The position numbers and the translations under genes are program-made. Below the pieces are notes generated by a model. It saw nothing but the letters and a program-made list of their open reading frames with translations, did no database searches and was not told the DNA's origin. Positions 51,350-61,000 of a DNA stretch of 64,000 nucleotides are shown here, piece after piece. The stretch comes from GCA-2731375 sp964344935. Lineage in GTDB: Bacteria; Pseudomonadota; Alphaproteobacteria; GCA-2731375. Location of the stretch: positions 248,001 through 312,000 of the forward strand of contig CAYFPL010000002.1 in NCBI GenBank assembly GCA_964344935.1. The letters run 5' to 3'. Each line of letters starts with the position of its first letter. Position 1 is the first letter of the stretch.

Positions 51350-54300
51350 ATGGCACAGCCTGCCAGACAGGCCACAGTATCGAACGAAGCCAAGCAAGCC
51401 AAAACGGCCGGGACGGTGCATGAAATCGCCCCGGGGATCGATCTGTCATCTTTGTTGCGTTCCTGCCGCTGGGCGATCGAGGAAGAACGCCTGCACGAAC
51501 TCCGCGTCCCCCTGGCGGAAGGCATACCAGCCTATATTGAACTGCCATTTTCGGCCGAATCCATCTTCATGAATAACAACCAGGCAGCGCACCTGCCCAA
51601 CGACGATAATGTTGGCCGGTTCCTGTCCACTTATGGCGCTTCGCTGCTTTGCTACGGATATCCCTATTTGCAGTACGCCGACGGCGCTGTACGGCCCCTT
51701 TTCCTGATGCGGGCAAAGATTGAGGACGACAAGATTTGTCCCAACACCGAAGGCTACCTAAAGGTCAATTGCGCTTTGCTGCAGGATCAAGGCGTAGAGC
51801 CGTTGCAGATCAATGGTCTTGCCCACAAGCTAGCCGACCCAAGTATGCCGTTTGCCGATAAACTGACCCTTGTGGCGCAAAAACTGAAGCTGACAGCAGG
51901 CCGGTTTGATCCCAAAGCCCTGGACGAGATTGCCCCACCCGGCGCGCTGGGCCGAATGCAATGGCGGAACCGGCCTATCCTGGCTTCTGGCACCATGGCT
52001 CCATCCATATTGGCGCTGTTGCGGGACCTAAACGACCTCAGCAACGCCGAGGCGCAATCACGCATCGCCACGACCTCGCTCGGCGCAATCCAAAGCGCCA
52101 GCGCCGCTGATACGGCCAATAGTGACGGGCAGCCCCACCTCGACAGCCCCATGGTGTTCGACATGCATCGACTGGGCTATAGCCAGACCCAGACCGTACG
52201 TGCCGGCATGTCACACCAGCTTATCGCGGCGACGGCACCACCGGGCACCGGTCAGATGGCGACTGTCGTTAATCTCATCGCCACCGCTGTGATGAACGGG
52301 CAGAGCGTCCTCTATACCGCCCGGCGTCGGGAAACCGTCGATGCCATGACCAAGCATTTAAACGCTTGGGTGGGGCGCAAAAAATCGGCGGTCGTGCGGG
52401 TCGGCGATACGCAGGTCAACGAAGCTTGCCGCGACGCGCTGACCGAAACCCTGCGAGAGATTCAGCGGCCCGAATCGGAGGAATACGACGAGAACGATCC
52501 CGACGGTGGCAAGGAGAAGGCGGACAAATCCTCATCCAGCCGCGAAAAACCGACGATCAAGGACATGGAGGAATTGGACCGCCTGCCCGCCGCCGACAGT
52601 GAAGGCGTTGATCCGCTGCGCGCCGCCCACGCGAAAGTCAATGAATTGAGCGCCCTGGTACGCTTGGAAGCCCTGGAGCTTGGCCTGGGACAATTGCCCC
52701 CTGCACGGCGGATGACGCCCTGCCCCAACCGACAGAAATTACAGGAATGGCGCGAGGAATTCGCCGTTCTGTCTGGCGAAAAGAGTGCCGGCATCGGCAA
52801 AATGATGAAGGGCATGCTGTCCCGAAACGACGGCCGGGGCGAGTTGCTGACAGAGATTCGCGCCGCCGTGAAGAAGATACCGCCGGTCATTGCGGAACCG
52901 GCGACGGAGGCCCTGGCCGGCGAAGACGCCTTGGACGGCATCGCCGCGGGCCTGGAAGTGCTGGGCGTCTATTTCAAATGGCGCCAGACCGTCGCCAGGC
53001 GCGATGCCGCAATCCGCGATCTCATTCGTTTCAAGGATTGCCGCACGTTGGAATTGCAGGCCATGAACCAATCTGCGCGGAAAATCTCCGGCGTGCGCGA
53101 ACTGTACCGGGACTATTGGACAGACAAACTGGAAGACGATCCCGCTGTCCTCGAGCATCAGATCGCTACGTTTTTTGACCTGATTGACAAACGCAACGAA
53201 GGCGACGTCAACGAGACCAAGGCGCACCGTTCCGCCCGGCTCGCACAGGCGGTCGGCATACTCGCAGCGCAGCTACCGGTCTGGACCGCAACCCTGGATG
53301 AAACCGGTCAAGCCTTGCCGCTGGAGCCAGCCTATTTCGATCTGGTGATTGTCGATGAGGCGGATCAAAGCGAATTAGGTGTCGTACTGCCGGTGCTTTA
53401 CCGCGGCAAACGGGGTGCAGTGTTCGGCGCCGCGCGCCATGAGAGCCGTCCGACGCCGTTGCCACCCGACTGGGAAGCGAAGCGTAAGTTCAGCCACGAG
53501 CCCGCCAAGGCTGAACTGATGCCGGCCAGCATGACCGCGATAGGCAACTTCGCATCATTGTTTTCTTCGTCCAACGTGATTTACCAGTTGTTGGAACATT
53601 ACCGATCGCACCCCCGCATCGCGGAGTACCTGTCGTCGACCTTCTACGACAACGCTATGGTCGTCCAGACCAACTTCCGCAAGCTGCGCTCGGACGCGCC
53701 GGTCAATCAACTGGGCATACAATGGCACCACGTCAGAGGCCGCATGACGGTTGCCGGCAGCAACACGATCAACGAATCGGAAGTCAAGGAAACTGAAAAG
53801 CTCATTCGATCCTGGGTCGATGCAGGCATTTTCCGTGGCATGCCCCGCCGCTCCGTTGGCATCGCCACACCCATTCCGGCGCAAGCGGAGCAGATTCGCG
53901 AATTCATCAAGCGCGCCGAGTTTCCCGAAAACGTACGCGAACGCATTACCGTCGCAACGCCGGATTTGTTCCTGGGCCGGCAGGTCGATTTCATTGTCCT
54001 GCTTCCCGGTTTGGCGCCCGATGCGCCCGAGGCTTTGAATGCGGCCCTCGCGGGCGCCGATGATCTTTACCATGACGTGGTCGGCGCGGCCCGATTGGGC
54101 CTGCACATTGTCGGCGACCGGGATGTTTGCATTGAAATCGGCGGCCTTTGCGCGGCGCTGTCCGGTTTTGCCGAGGATCCGCCTGCATTTGACGAAAACG
54201 GCGAATTAATCGCCGACGAATTCGAGATCAGGTACGAAAAGGCATTTGGCGACAAAAAGGCGGAAGCACCGATCAATCCTTGGCCGGCACTGCGGCAAAT

Positions 54301-54568
54301 GCTCCTCACCGCCGGCTATCCCTTCCAATGCAACGTAACCGAGGGCGAACAGACCCTGGCCGTGCGATTGGTTTCCCCTCTTGGCGGCCGCTATAACGTA
54401 GAGATCGCGGCGCCTCTTGAAAGTATCAGGGGCGAGCATGAGTTGGAGGCTGAACGGAACCATGACGAGATCATGGCCGGCCGTGGTTACCAGGTCCTGC
54501 GCCTGACGCCATCGGAAATTCTGGACAAAAGCAACTATTTGGTCGAACGGCTCCAGCGCATGGTTTGA
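51350..54568 (+). CDS. Upf1-like SF1 helicase family protein with degenerate motifs
   Basis: Single continuous frame of 1072 residues. The helicase core is recognisable but altered. Walker A reads APPGTGQM at residues 296-303, with Gln302 in place of the essential Lys. Walker B VIVDEADQ (666-673) is intact. The motif III region lacks the usual GDxxQL (FGAARHESRPTPLPP). Motif IV LLEHYRSHPRIAEYLSSTFYDNAMV near 750 is classic. Motif V reads VATPDLFLGRQVDFIVLLPG, and motif VI reads VVGAARLGLHIVGD where TRAR is expected. About 370 residues separate motifs I and II. The C-terminal 90 residues (HELEAERNHDEIMAGRGYQVLRLTPSEIL) resemble a Vsr/DUF559-type nuclease fold without its catalytic acids being evident. 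Likely binds rather than unwinds nucleic acid; role unknown. Confidence 0.75.
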   Translation: MAQPARQATVSNEAKQAKTAGTVHEIAPGIDLSSLLRSCRWAIEEERLHELRVPLAEGIPAYIELPFSAESIFMNNNQAAHLPNDDNVGRFLSTYGASLLCYGYPYLQYADGAVRPLFLMRAKIEDDKICPNTEGYLKVNCALLQDQGVEPLQINGLAHKLADPSMPFADKLTLVAQKLKLTAGRFDPKALDEIAPPGALGRMQWRNRPILASGTMAPSILALLRDLNDLSNAEAQSRIATTSLGAIQSASAADTANSDGQPHLDSPMVFDMHRLGYSQTQTVRAGMSHQLIAATAPPGTGQMATVVNLIATAVMNGQSVLYTARRRETVDAMTKHLNAWVGRKKSAVVRVGDTQVNEACRDALTETLREIQRPESEEYDENDPDGGKEKADKSSSSREKPTIKDMEELDRLPAADSEGVDPLRAAHAKVNELSALVRLEALELGLGQLPPARRMTPCPNRQKLQEWREEFAVLSGEKSAGIGKMMKGMLSRNDGRGELLTEIRAAVKKIPPVIAEPATEALAGEDALDGIAAGLEVLGVYFKWRQTVARRDAAIRDLIRFKDCRTLELQAMNQSARKISGVRELYRDYWTDKLEDDPAVLEHQIATFFDLIDKRNEGDVNETKAHRSARLAQAVGILAAQLPVWTATLDETGQALPLEPAYFDLVIVDEADQSELGVVLPVLYRGKRGAVFGAARHESRPTPLPPDWEAKRKFSHEPAKAELMPASMTAIGNFASLFSSSNVIYQLLEHYRSHPRIAEYLSSTFYDNAMVVQTNFRKLRSDAPVNQLGIQWHHVRGRMTVAGSNTINESEVKETEKLIRSWVDAGIFRGMPRRSVGIATPIPAQAEQIREFIKRAEFPENVRERITVATPDLFLGRQVDFIVLLPGLAPDAPEALNAALAGADDLYHDVVGAARLGLHIVGDRDVCIEIGGLCAALSGFAEDPPAFDENGELIADEFEIRYEKAFGDKKAEAPINPWPALRQMLLTAGYPFQCNVTEGEQTLAVRLVSPLGGRYNVEIAAPLESIRGEHELEAERNHDEIMAGRGYQVLRLTPSEILDKSNYLVERLQRMV

Positions 54569-54693
54569 CACCGAAGCAGCACGCGAACCCGTCTTGAACC
54601 GGAATAGTTAGAAAGAGTACAGTCAAACCGTATCGATTTTAGTGCCCAACATCATCATAGATGCCGGCATTCGGCTTTTTTCGGGTAGGGGAT

Positions 54694-55929
54694 ATGACGG
54701 CTTCTGACCAGGCGCTCGAATTCCTGGAATTCGTGGAGAAACAGCCCCGCCAGTCGGTGCGCCAATTGATGGACAAGGTGCTGCTGAAAAGCCGCATGAT
54801 GACGGGCGCCGAGGCCGGAACGATTTTCATCGTCCGCAAGAAAGGCCAGTTGCGCTGGTTGGAACCGATCAGTCTGCAAAACGACGTGGTGCGTATCGGC
54901 AGCAGCGATTTCATCGTACCCATCACCACCAAGACCATTTCAGGGTTTGTCGCTGCCTCGGGCGAGGCGGTCCGCATCGATGACGTCTACAAGATACCGA
55001 TCAACAAACCTTACAGCTTCAACCCCGACAATGAACGGGCGAACTACCACACAAAATCCGTGCTTTGTTTTCCGTTGAAGAACTATCAGGAACAGGTCAT
55101 CGGTGTGGTGCAGCTGATCAACCGGCGTGCCGCAGGCGAGGATGATCCCATTCCTTTCGGCGCCGAACAGGTGCAACTGATCACGCCTATCGGCAACGTC
55201 CTGGCAACTTTCATCGAACGCGCCGCGATGCTGGAGAATATCCGGCAGAAGAACGCCCGCCTGCGTCAGCGAAACCAGCAACTGGCCGAACAACGGGCAC
55301 AAGTGATCGCGCTGCAGGCAGAAACCGAAGAAGCCTTCATGCTTTCGATCCAACTGTTGGCGCGCGCCTCGGAAATACATGACGAAGGGACCGGCAACCA
55401 CATTATCCGGGTCAACGAGTACAGCTATTTCCTGGCCAAAGAACACGGCATGCCAAAAGGTTATTGCGACGAAATCCGCTATTCGGCGCAATTGCACGAC
55501 GTGGGCAAGATGAGCGTCGATGTCGCGGTGTTGAAGAAAAAGGGCCGCCTTGACGATGACGAAAAGGCCGAGATGGACAAGCATCCCATCTATGGCCACC
55601 AGATCCTGGAAACGGCGCCACGCTTGAACATGGCAGCCGAAATTGCCTTGTACCATCACGAGAAATGGGACGGGAGCGGCTACCCGCTGAATGCCGCCGG
55701 CAAAGACATACCCCTTAGCGCGCGCATCGTGGCGATCGCTGACATCTACGATGCCCTGCGTTCCGAGCGGCCCTATAAGCCGGCCTTCAGCCACAAGAAA
55801 ACCATCGACATCATGTTGAAGGGCGATGACCGGCTTGATCCGGTCTCCCACTTCGACCCGGACCTCATGTCACTGTTGGCCAAGAAACATCAGGGCATGA
55901 ACAAAATCCATCGCCGCCTAAAGGACTAG
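54694..55929 (+). CDS. GAF-HD-GYP domain protein (putative c-di-GMP phosphodiesterase)
   Basis: Cytoplasmic protein of about 411 residues. An N-terminal GAF domain (MTGAEAGTIFIVRKKGQLRWLEPISLQN, near residues 30 to 190) is joined by a coiled coil (ARLRQRNQQLAEQRAQVIALQAE) to a complete HD-GYP domain: HIIRVNEYSYFLA, AQLHDVGKMSVD, HPIYGHQILE and YHHEKWDGSGYP. These supply the metal ligands and the GYP loop, so activity on cyclic di-GMP is expected. The ATG 54694 follows TAGGGGAT at good spacing; ATG 54661 is an alternative. The cyclase gene starts four bases after its stop. Confidence 0.92.
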   Translation: MTASDQALEFLEFVEKQPRQSVRQLMDKVLLKSRMMTGAEAGTIFIVRKKGQLRWLEPISLQNDVVRIGSSDFIVPITTKTISGFVAASGEAVRIDDVYKIPINKPYSFNPDNERANYHTKSVLCFPLKNYQEQVIGVVQLINRRAAGEDDPIPFGAEQVQLITPIGNVLATFIERAAMLENIRQKNARLRQRNQQLAEQRAQVIALQAETEEAFMLSIQLLARASEIHDEGTGNHIIRVNEYSYFLAKEHGMPKGYCDEIRYSAQLHDVGKMSVDVAVLKKKGRLDDDEKAEMDKHPIYGHQILETAPRLNMAAEIALYHHEKWDGSGYPLNAAGKDIPLSARIVAIADIYDALRSERPYKPAFSHKKTIDIMLKGDDRLDPVSHFDPDLMSLLAKKHQGMNKIHRRLKD

Positions 55930-55932
55930 CTC

Positions 55933-58224
55933 ATGGTCCGCGCCACGCGTTTCTTTAAACGTCACATGGTGTACCTGCTGCCAACCCTGCTGTTGATTGC
56001 GGCCATGAGCCTTCGTGTGGAGAACCCGCAGTTCCTGCAGGTTTTCCAGTTGAAGCTGTTCGACCTCTATAACCAGTTGCATCCGCGCCAGTATCAGGAG
56101 GTTCCTGTCGCGGTGCTGGATCTCGACGACGACACCCTCTCCCGCACCGCGCAGTGGCCCTGGCCTCGCAGTTTGTTGGCGGAAATGCTGGTACGTGTTT
56201 TCAACGCCGGTGCCAGAGTGGTCGCCTTCGATGCCGTGTTCGCCGAACCGGATCGGACCTCGCCGAAACAAGCGCTTTCAATTTGGCTGAACCAGCCTGA
56301 ACTTGATCTCGAAGCGCTTTCCCCTGGCGCCAGGGCCATATCTGAATCGATATTGGAAGCCATTCCCGACCATGACGACTCCTTCGCCAATGTGATCGCC
56401 CAAATTCGTGATGCGGCGAAAGATATCGGCGTGGTGGCCGGCGTGGTCCTGACAGACGACGTTGCCGAGAAGGTCGCGCCACGGGTCAAGGCCGGCTTTG
56501 CCGTCGCCGGGGATGACCCGCTGCCGTTTCTCAACGCCTATGACAGCGCCGTGGTGAACCTAAGCGGAATTGAAGAGGCGGCCTCGGGGGTGGGAAGTTT
56601 CAATCTGGCCCCGGAACCAGACGGCATCATCCGGCGCGTGCCCACATTCATGCGCATCGGCGAGCAGCTTTACCCCAGCCTGTCCATGGAGGCATTGCGG
56701 GTTTTTCAAGGTGCCTCAAGCTATATCCTGAAATCGTCCGGCGCCAATCAGGAAGAGAATTTTGGTCAATCCACGGGTTTGAACAACATCAAGGTGGGAC
56801 ATATTGAGTTTCCTGTCGACGAACGGGGCCGTTTTTGGGTGCACTTTGCCACGCCATCGAAAGACCGCGTGATACCCTTGTGGAAGGTCTTTGAGGATGA
56901 TTTCGATACGTCCCTGGTCGCAGGCAAGATTCTGTTCTTCGGCACCTCGGCGGCGGGTCTCAAGGATTTGCGGGCGACACCACTAAATCCGGCAGAGGCT
57001 GGGGTTGAACTGCACGTTCAGACCGCGGAACAAATTCTCTCTGGCCATTTCATGGAGCGGCCGGATTGGGCTGAAGGGATGGAGATCATTTCCATTTTGG
57101 TTATGGGTCTGATCCTGATTGGGCTGACGCCTAGGTTCGGCGCCATGCCCGGGGCCTCCATATCCTTCGGCGTGGTCGTCGGCGCCATCGCACTAAGTTG
57201 GTACCTCTATACCGACAAGCTGATGATGGTAGACCCAATATATCCGGGCATTGCTGTCCTGGCCGTATATCTTTCCTCTTCGGCAATCCTATACCTGCAG
57301 ACAGAGGCCGAACGGGAACGGGTACGTGGCGCCTTCAGTCAGTACCTATCGCCGGCCCTGGTCGAGCAGCTAGCTGACGAGCCAGATCGTCTGCGCCTCG
57401 GCGGCGAAAGCCGCAACATGACATTCCTGTTCTGCGATGTGCGTGGATTCACTTCGATCTCGGAAACCTTCAAGAGTAATCCGCAAGGCCTGACCAGATT
57501 GATCAACCGCTTCCTCACGCCCCTGACCAACGCCATCCTGGCCCGCCAGGGCACCATCGATAAGTATATGGGCGACTGCATCATGGCGTTCTGGAACGCC
57601 CCGCTGGACGACGAACAGCACCCGGAACATGCCTGCGAATCAGCTCTTGTGATGTTCGAGGAGTTGGAAGCCCTGAACAAGGTGCGGGAAGCGGAGGCAG
57701 AGGAAAGCGGCGAAAAATATATTCCCTTGAACGTAGGCGTCGGCATCAACACCGGCGATTGCGTGGTCGGCAACATGGGTTCCGAGCAGCGCTTTGACTA
57801 TTCCGTTCTGGGCGATGCGGTCAACCTGGCCGCCCGCCTCGAGGGTCAGTCAAAGAATTATGGCGTCGGCATCGTTATCGGCGAAGACACGGAAGAGCAG
57901 GTGAGTGACAAGTTCGCGACGCTCGAACTGGATCTGATCGCCGTCAAGGGTAAGGCAGAGGCGGTCAGGATCCATACTGTTGTAGGCCGCGAAGACATGC
58001 TCGACCGGCAGGATTTCAAGGCTTTGAAGGACCAGCACAACCAGATGCTGGCAGCCTACAGGCACCAGGACTGGGAAAAGGCCCGGGATTTGGTGAAACG
58101 CTGCCGCAGCGCGGACGGCAGCTTCAGTGAACTCTATGACATGTACGACGAACGCATCGACTTTTTCCTGGAGAACCCACCTGAGCCGGAGTGGGACGGC
58201 GTCTTCGTCGCGGAAACCAAATAG
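55933..58224 (+). CDS. CHASE2-domain adenylate/guanylate cyclase
   Basis: Membrane-bound class III nucleotide cyclase of 763 residues. After an N-terminal membrane helix (YLLPTLLLIAAMSL) comes an extracytoplasmic CHASE2 sensor (starting QVFQLKLFDLYNQLHPRQY, residues about 35 to 360), then two or three membrane helices, and a C-terminal cyclase domain. Metal aspartates lie in FLFCDVRGFTSISETF (near 500) and KYMGDCIMAFWN; RFDYSVLGDAVNLAARLEG provides the transition-state segment. Product (cAMP or cGMP) is not settled by sight. It is almost adjacent to the HD-GYP gene, so the pair may link two second messengers. Confidence 0.92.
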   Translation: MVRATRFFKRHMVYLLPTLLLIAAMSLRVENPQFLQVFQLKLFDLYNQLHPRQYQEVPVAVLDLDDDTLSRTAQWPWPRSLLAEMLVRVFNAGARVVAFDAVFAEPDRTSPKQALSIWLNQPELDLEALSPGARAISESILEAIPDHDDSFANVIAQIRDAAKDIGVVAGVVLTDDVAEKVAPRVKAGFAVAGDDPLPFLNAYDSAVVNLSGIEEAASGVGSFNLAPEPDGIIRRVPTFMRIGEQLYPSLSMEALRVFQGASSYILKSSGANQEENFGQSTGLNNIKVGHIEFPVDERGRFWVHFATPSKDRVIPLWKVFEDDFDTSLVAGKILFFGTSAAGLKDLRATPLNPAEAGVELHVQTAEQILSGHFMERPDWAEGMEIISILVMGLILIGLTPRFGAMPGASISFGVVVGAIALSWYLYTDKLMMVDPIYPGIAVLAVYLSSSAILYLQTEAERERVRGAFSQYLSPALVEQLADEPDRLRLGGESRNMTFLFCDVRGFTSISETFKSNPQGLTRLINRFLTPLTNAILARQGTIDKYMGDCIMAFWNAPLDDEQHPEHACESALVMFEELEALNKVREAEAEESGEKYIPLNVGVGINTGDCVVGNMGSEQRFDYSVLGDAVNLAARLEGQSKNYGVGIVIGEDTEEQVSDKFATLELDLIAVKGKAEAVRIHTVVGREDMLDRQDFKALKDQHNQMLAAYRHQDWEKARDLVKRCRSADGSFSELYDMYDERIDFFLENPPEPEWDGVFVAETK

Positions 58225-58332
58225 GCCGGAATCACACAGAGGCTAAATTTCCCCATTGGTCGCCCGGCCAGCCTAGTTTAGCCTGTGCCGCAAATCTTGG
58301 CCATTCGCAGCCATGGCAGAACGGGAAATGGC

Positions 58333-59358
58333 GTGAGTCAAATGAGTGATTTGGAAAAGGTCAACGGCCATCATGCTAAGGAGCTGCTGTCCGGGCCGTT
58401 CGCGGCGGCACTGACCGGCACCGAGGACGCGGCGAAACTTCCCTTCGATGTGGATACTGCGCTTTCGGCGGTTGTCCGCCTGCATGCCGAAGTGCCCGAA
58501 GACGGCTATACGGCGCCTTTCCTAGGCACGGAACGGGAAGGCAACGGCATCGTCATCGACGAGAACGGCCTGGTTTTGACCATCGGCTATCTGATCGTCG
58601 AGGCCATGGCAATCAGTCTGGCGACGGCCGATGGACGCATCATAGCGGCGGAAATGGCGGCGTATGACTACGACAGCGGCTTTGGCTTGGTCAGGGCGCT
58701 GGAGCCGTTGCATTTGCCGCCAATCTCCATTGGCAAATCAGATGACTTGGCGGTTGGCGCTGGCGTTCTTGTCGCGGGTCACGGTGGTCGAGGCTCAGCT
58801 ATCGGCGCCCGTGTCGTCAGCAAGCGTGAATTCGCCGGCTATTGGGAATATCTGCTGGACGAAGCCATATTTACGGCGCCGGCCCACCCGAACTGGGGCG
58901 GCGCCGCCTTGATTGGTCAGGATGGCAAACTGTTGGGGGTCGGCTCCCTCTATGTCGAGGACGCGGTCAACGAAGACGAGCGGCGTAGCGGCAATATGTT
59001 CGTGCCGATCGATATGTTGACGCCGATCTTGGCGGAAATGCTGCGCGATGGACGTACCGAGGCCTCGTACCGGCCCTGGCTTGGTCTGTTCACGGCGGAG
59101 ACCGAAGGCCGGGTCGAAGTGATCGGCCTGGCGAACGACGGCCCTGCCGAACGTTCTGGCGTGCAGGTCGGCGACGTCATCGTCAAAGTGAACGGACAGG
59201 CAATCAGCACCATGGTCGAACTCTACCGTAACGCCTGGGCCGTCGGTCGTGCTGGTGTCGGTATTCCCCTGACGTTGCTGCGCGAATCTTATGCCTTTGA
59301 ATTGGTCTTGCAGTCAGAAGACCGGTATAGCCGTCTGAAATTTCAAAGCGGTTATTGA
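58333..59358 (+). CDS. HtrA-like trypsin/PDZ protein lacking the catalytic triad
   Basis: Protein of about 341 residues with the DegP/HtrA layout: trypsin-like domain then a PDZ domain (VIGLANDGPAERSGVQVGDVIVKVNGQAISTMVEL). In the protease core, the block that normally ends in the catalytic His (GLVLTNxHVV) reads GLVLTIGYLIVEA, and the block with the catalytic Ser (GNSGGPL) reads NWGGAALIGQDGK, so both residues are absent; the acid region is DYDSGFGLVRAL. No signal peptide is seen, which is also unusual. It is probably a non-catalytic binding or scaffold protein. Start chosen at GTG 58333 (upstream ACGGGA); ATG 58342 is close. Confidence 0.75.
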   Translation: MSQMSDLEKVNGHHAKELLSGPFAAALTGTEDAAKLPFDVDTALSAVVRLHAEVPEDGYTAPFLGTEREGNGIVIDENGLVLTIGYLIVEAMAISLATADGRIIAAEMAAYDYDSGFGLVRALEPLHLPPISIGKSDDLAVGAGVLVAGHGGRGSAIGARVVSKREFAGYWEYLLDEAIFTAPAHPNWGGAALIGQDGKLLGVGSLYVEDAVNEDERRSGNMFVPIDMLTPILAEMLRDGRTEASYRPWLGLFTAETEGRVEVIGLANDGPAERSGVQVGDVIVKVNGQAISTMVELYRNAWAVGRAGVGIPLTLLRESYAFELVLQSEDRYSRLKFQSGY

Positions 59359-59402
59359 TCAGATCCGGAAAACCCACAAAGCAATAAGCGGGGAGAGGAA
59401 TT

Positions 59403-60032
59403 TTGCGATCACGTCGAACAGTCATACGGGGCGGCCTAGCCGCGGGCGCGACCCTGACAGTGCCGGGCCTGCTGCTCGCTGCCGCGTCTCCGGAGGCGGT
59501 AGAAGGATCGGCGGCCTTTATCAAGGCTCTGGCCCAACGGGCCATCTCAATTCTTCAATCCAGCAACGGCAAGCTGTCTGCCCGTGAAGCAGAATTTCGG
59601 GAATTACTAGCCACCGGCTTTGATATGCCCTTCATCGCCCGCTTCGTATTGGGCAAACATTGGCGCCGGGCGACGCCACAGGAAAGAACAGACTATGTGA
59701 CATTATTCACAGAGTTCATCCTGCAATCCTACAGCCGCCGCCTAGGTGGTTACTCCGGTGAGACCTTCGCCGTCTCCGGCGCCAAGACGGCCGGCAAACG
59801 GGACGTCCTTGTGCGGACCAAGATTGTGCGTCCGGGCGGGCCGCCGATCAAAGCGGACTGGCGGGTCAGGCCCAAAGACGGCCAGTACCGGATTATCGAC
59901 ATCATGGTGGAAGGGGTCTCCATGGCTGTGACCCAGAGATCCGAGTTCAATGCCGTGGTGCGCAAACAGGGTATGCAGGGCCTGTTGCAGGCGCTACGTG
60001 CCCGAACAGAGAAATTTGGCGTGACGTCCTAG
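59403..60032 (+). CDS. mlaC: MlaC/Ttg2D-family periplasmic phospholipid carrier
   Basis: Exported protein of 209 residues of the MlaC (toluene-tolerance Ttg2) family, which ferries phospholipids between the outer-membrane MlaA complex and the inner-membrane MlaFEDB importer. The N-terminus SRRTVIRGGLAAGATLTVPGLLLA looks like a twin-arginine signal. Family blocks are FRELLATGFDMPFIARFVLGKHWRRATPQERTDY and DWRVRPKDGQYRIIDIMVEGVSMAVTQRSEF. TTG start with a GGGGAGAGG ribosome binding site. Its inner-membrane partners are 17 kb away at 39-43 kb. Confidence 0.9.
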   Translation: MRSRRTVIRGGLAAGATLTVPGLLLAAASPEAVEGSAAFIKALAQRAISILQSSNGKLSAREAEFRELLATGFDMPFIARFVLGKHWRRATPQERTDYVTLFTEFILQSYSRRLGGYSGETFAVSGAKTAGKRDVLVRTKIVRPGGPPIKADWRVRPKDGQYRIIDIMVEGVSMAVTQRSEFNAVVRKQGMQGLLQALRARTEKFGVTS

Positions 60033-60056
60033 GTCAGCAGAGGAATAGAGATAGAT

Positions 60057-60893
60057 ATGGCTGCCAGAATTCTTCGCCGGTCCCCATCGTTGTTTTGCAT
60101 ACTGTTTGCGGTCCTAATCCTCTTCAATGCGCCAATGCCGGTTCGCGCCGCCGATTTCCAGGCCGGCTATGCGGCCTACGAGAAAGGTGATTTCGCCATC
60201 GCGGCCAAGGAATGGCTGGCTTTGGCGGAGGCCGGCCATACCAAGGCGCAATACAACCTGGGCATCCTGTACGATCAGGGCAAGGGCGTGGTTCAGGACC
60301 GAACCCAGGCCGTACGCTGGTGGCGCGAGGCCGCCCAGAACGGTTTCCGCCTCGCTCAGCACAACCTCGCAAATGCGTATATTTCAGGCGATGGCGTGGC
60401 ACAGAGCTATGGCGACGCGGTTCATTGGCTGCAGCGCGCGGCCGAAGGCGGCCTGAACCGAAGCCGCTACACCCTCGGCAAGATGTATCACTATGGACTG
60501 GGCGTTGCAAAGGATGCCGAACGAGCCGCTGCGCTATACCTGGCCGCAGCAAAAGGCGGTCTGGACAAGGCCCAGTACAATCTGGCCAAGGCCTATCGGG
60601 ACGGCGATGGCATAGAGCAGGACCACACGCTTTCAGTGAAATGGTTTCACCGGGCCGCCAGGCAGGGCTATGCCAAGGCACAGAGCCACCTTGCGACGCG
60701 CTATGTTCGGGGACAGGGGATCAAACAGGATCTCACAGAGGCCTTCAAATGGGCCACTCTGGCAGCCCGCCAGGGCCACGAGCGGGCAAAGGAGAATGTC
60801 ACCGCACTGATCAAGCGCCTCAGCCCCGATCAGCGCCGGGAGGGTGAGGCTCGCGCCGATAGCTTTACGCCGAAAATCGAGGATCAACGGTAG
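60057..60893 (+). CDS. Exported Sel1-repeat protein
   Basis: Periplasmic protein of 278 residues with a signal peptide (SLFCILFAVLILFNAPMPVRA) and six Sel1-like repeats of 36 residues, such as AEAGHTKAQYNLGILYDQGKG, AQNGFRLAQHNLANAYISGDG, AEGGLNRSRYTLGKMYHYGLG and AKGGLDKAQYNLAKAYRDGDG. These alpha-solenoid repeats mediate protein-protein contacts, often in envelope stress or secretion. It lies 25 bases after mlaC and before mlaA, so it may assist lipid transport, which is inference. Confidence 0.88.
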   Translation: MAARILRRSPSLFCILFAVLILFNAPMPVRAADFQAGYAAYEKGDFAIAAKEWLALAEAGHTKAQYNLGILYDQGKGVVQDRTQAVRWWREAAQNGFRLAQHNLANAYISGDGVAQSYGDAVHWLQRAAEGGLNRSRYTLGKMYHYGLGVAKDAERAAALYLAAAKGGLDKAQYNLAKAYRDGDGIEQDHTLSVKWFHRAARQGYAKAQSHLATRYVRGQGIKQDLTEAFKWATLAARQGHERAKENVTALIKRLSPDQRREGEARADSFTPKIEDQR

Positions 60894-61000
60894 CGGCTGT
60901 TACGCGAGTGCGCCGTATTGGTGCTCTCAGGTTGGCACTTGGCCCGGGCACCCTTTCCGCACTAATCTAGTCCGGTCCTGTAGTGGCGGAGGGGGTTGTA

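Noticed and set aside
51350..54568. Frameshifted pseudogene of a helicase
   Set aside because: The frame is open across 1072 codons with normal codon use, and some motifs are perfectly kept, so it is treated as an intact gene with altered motifs.
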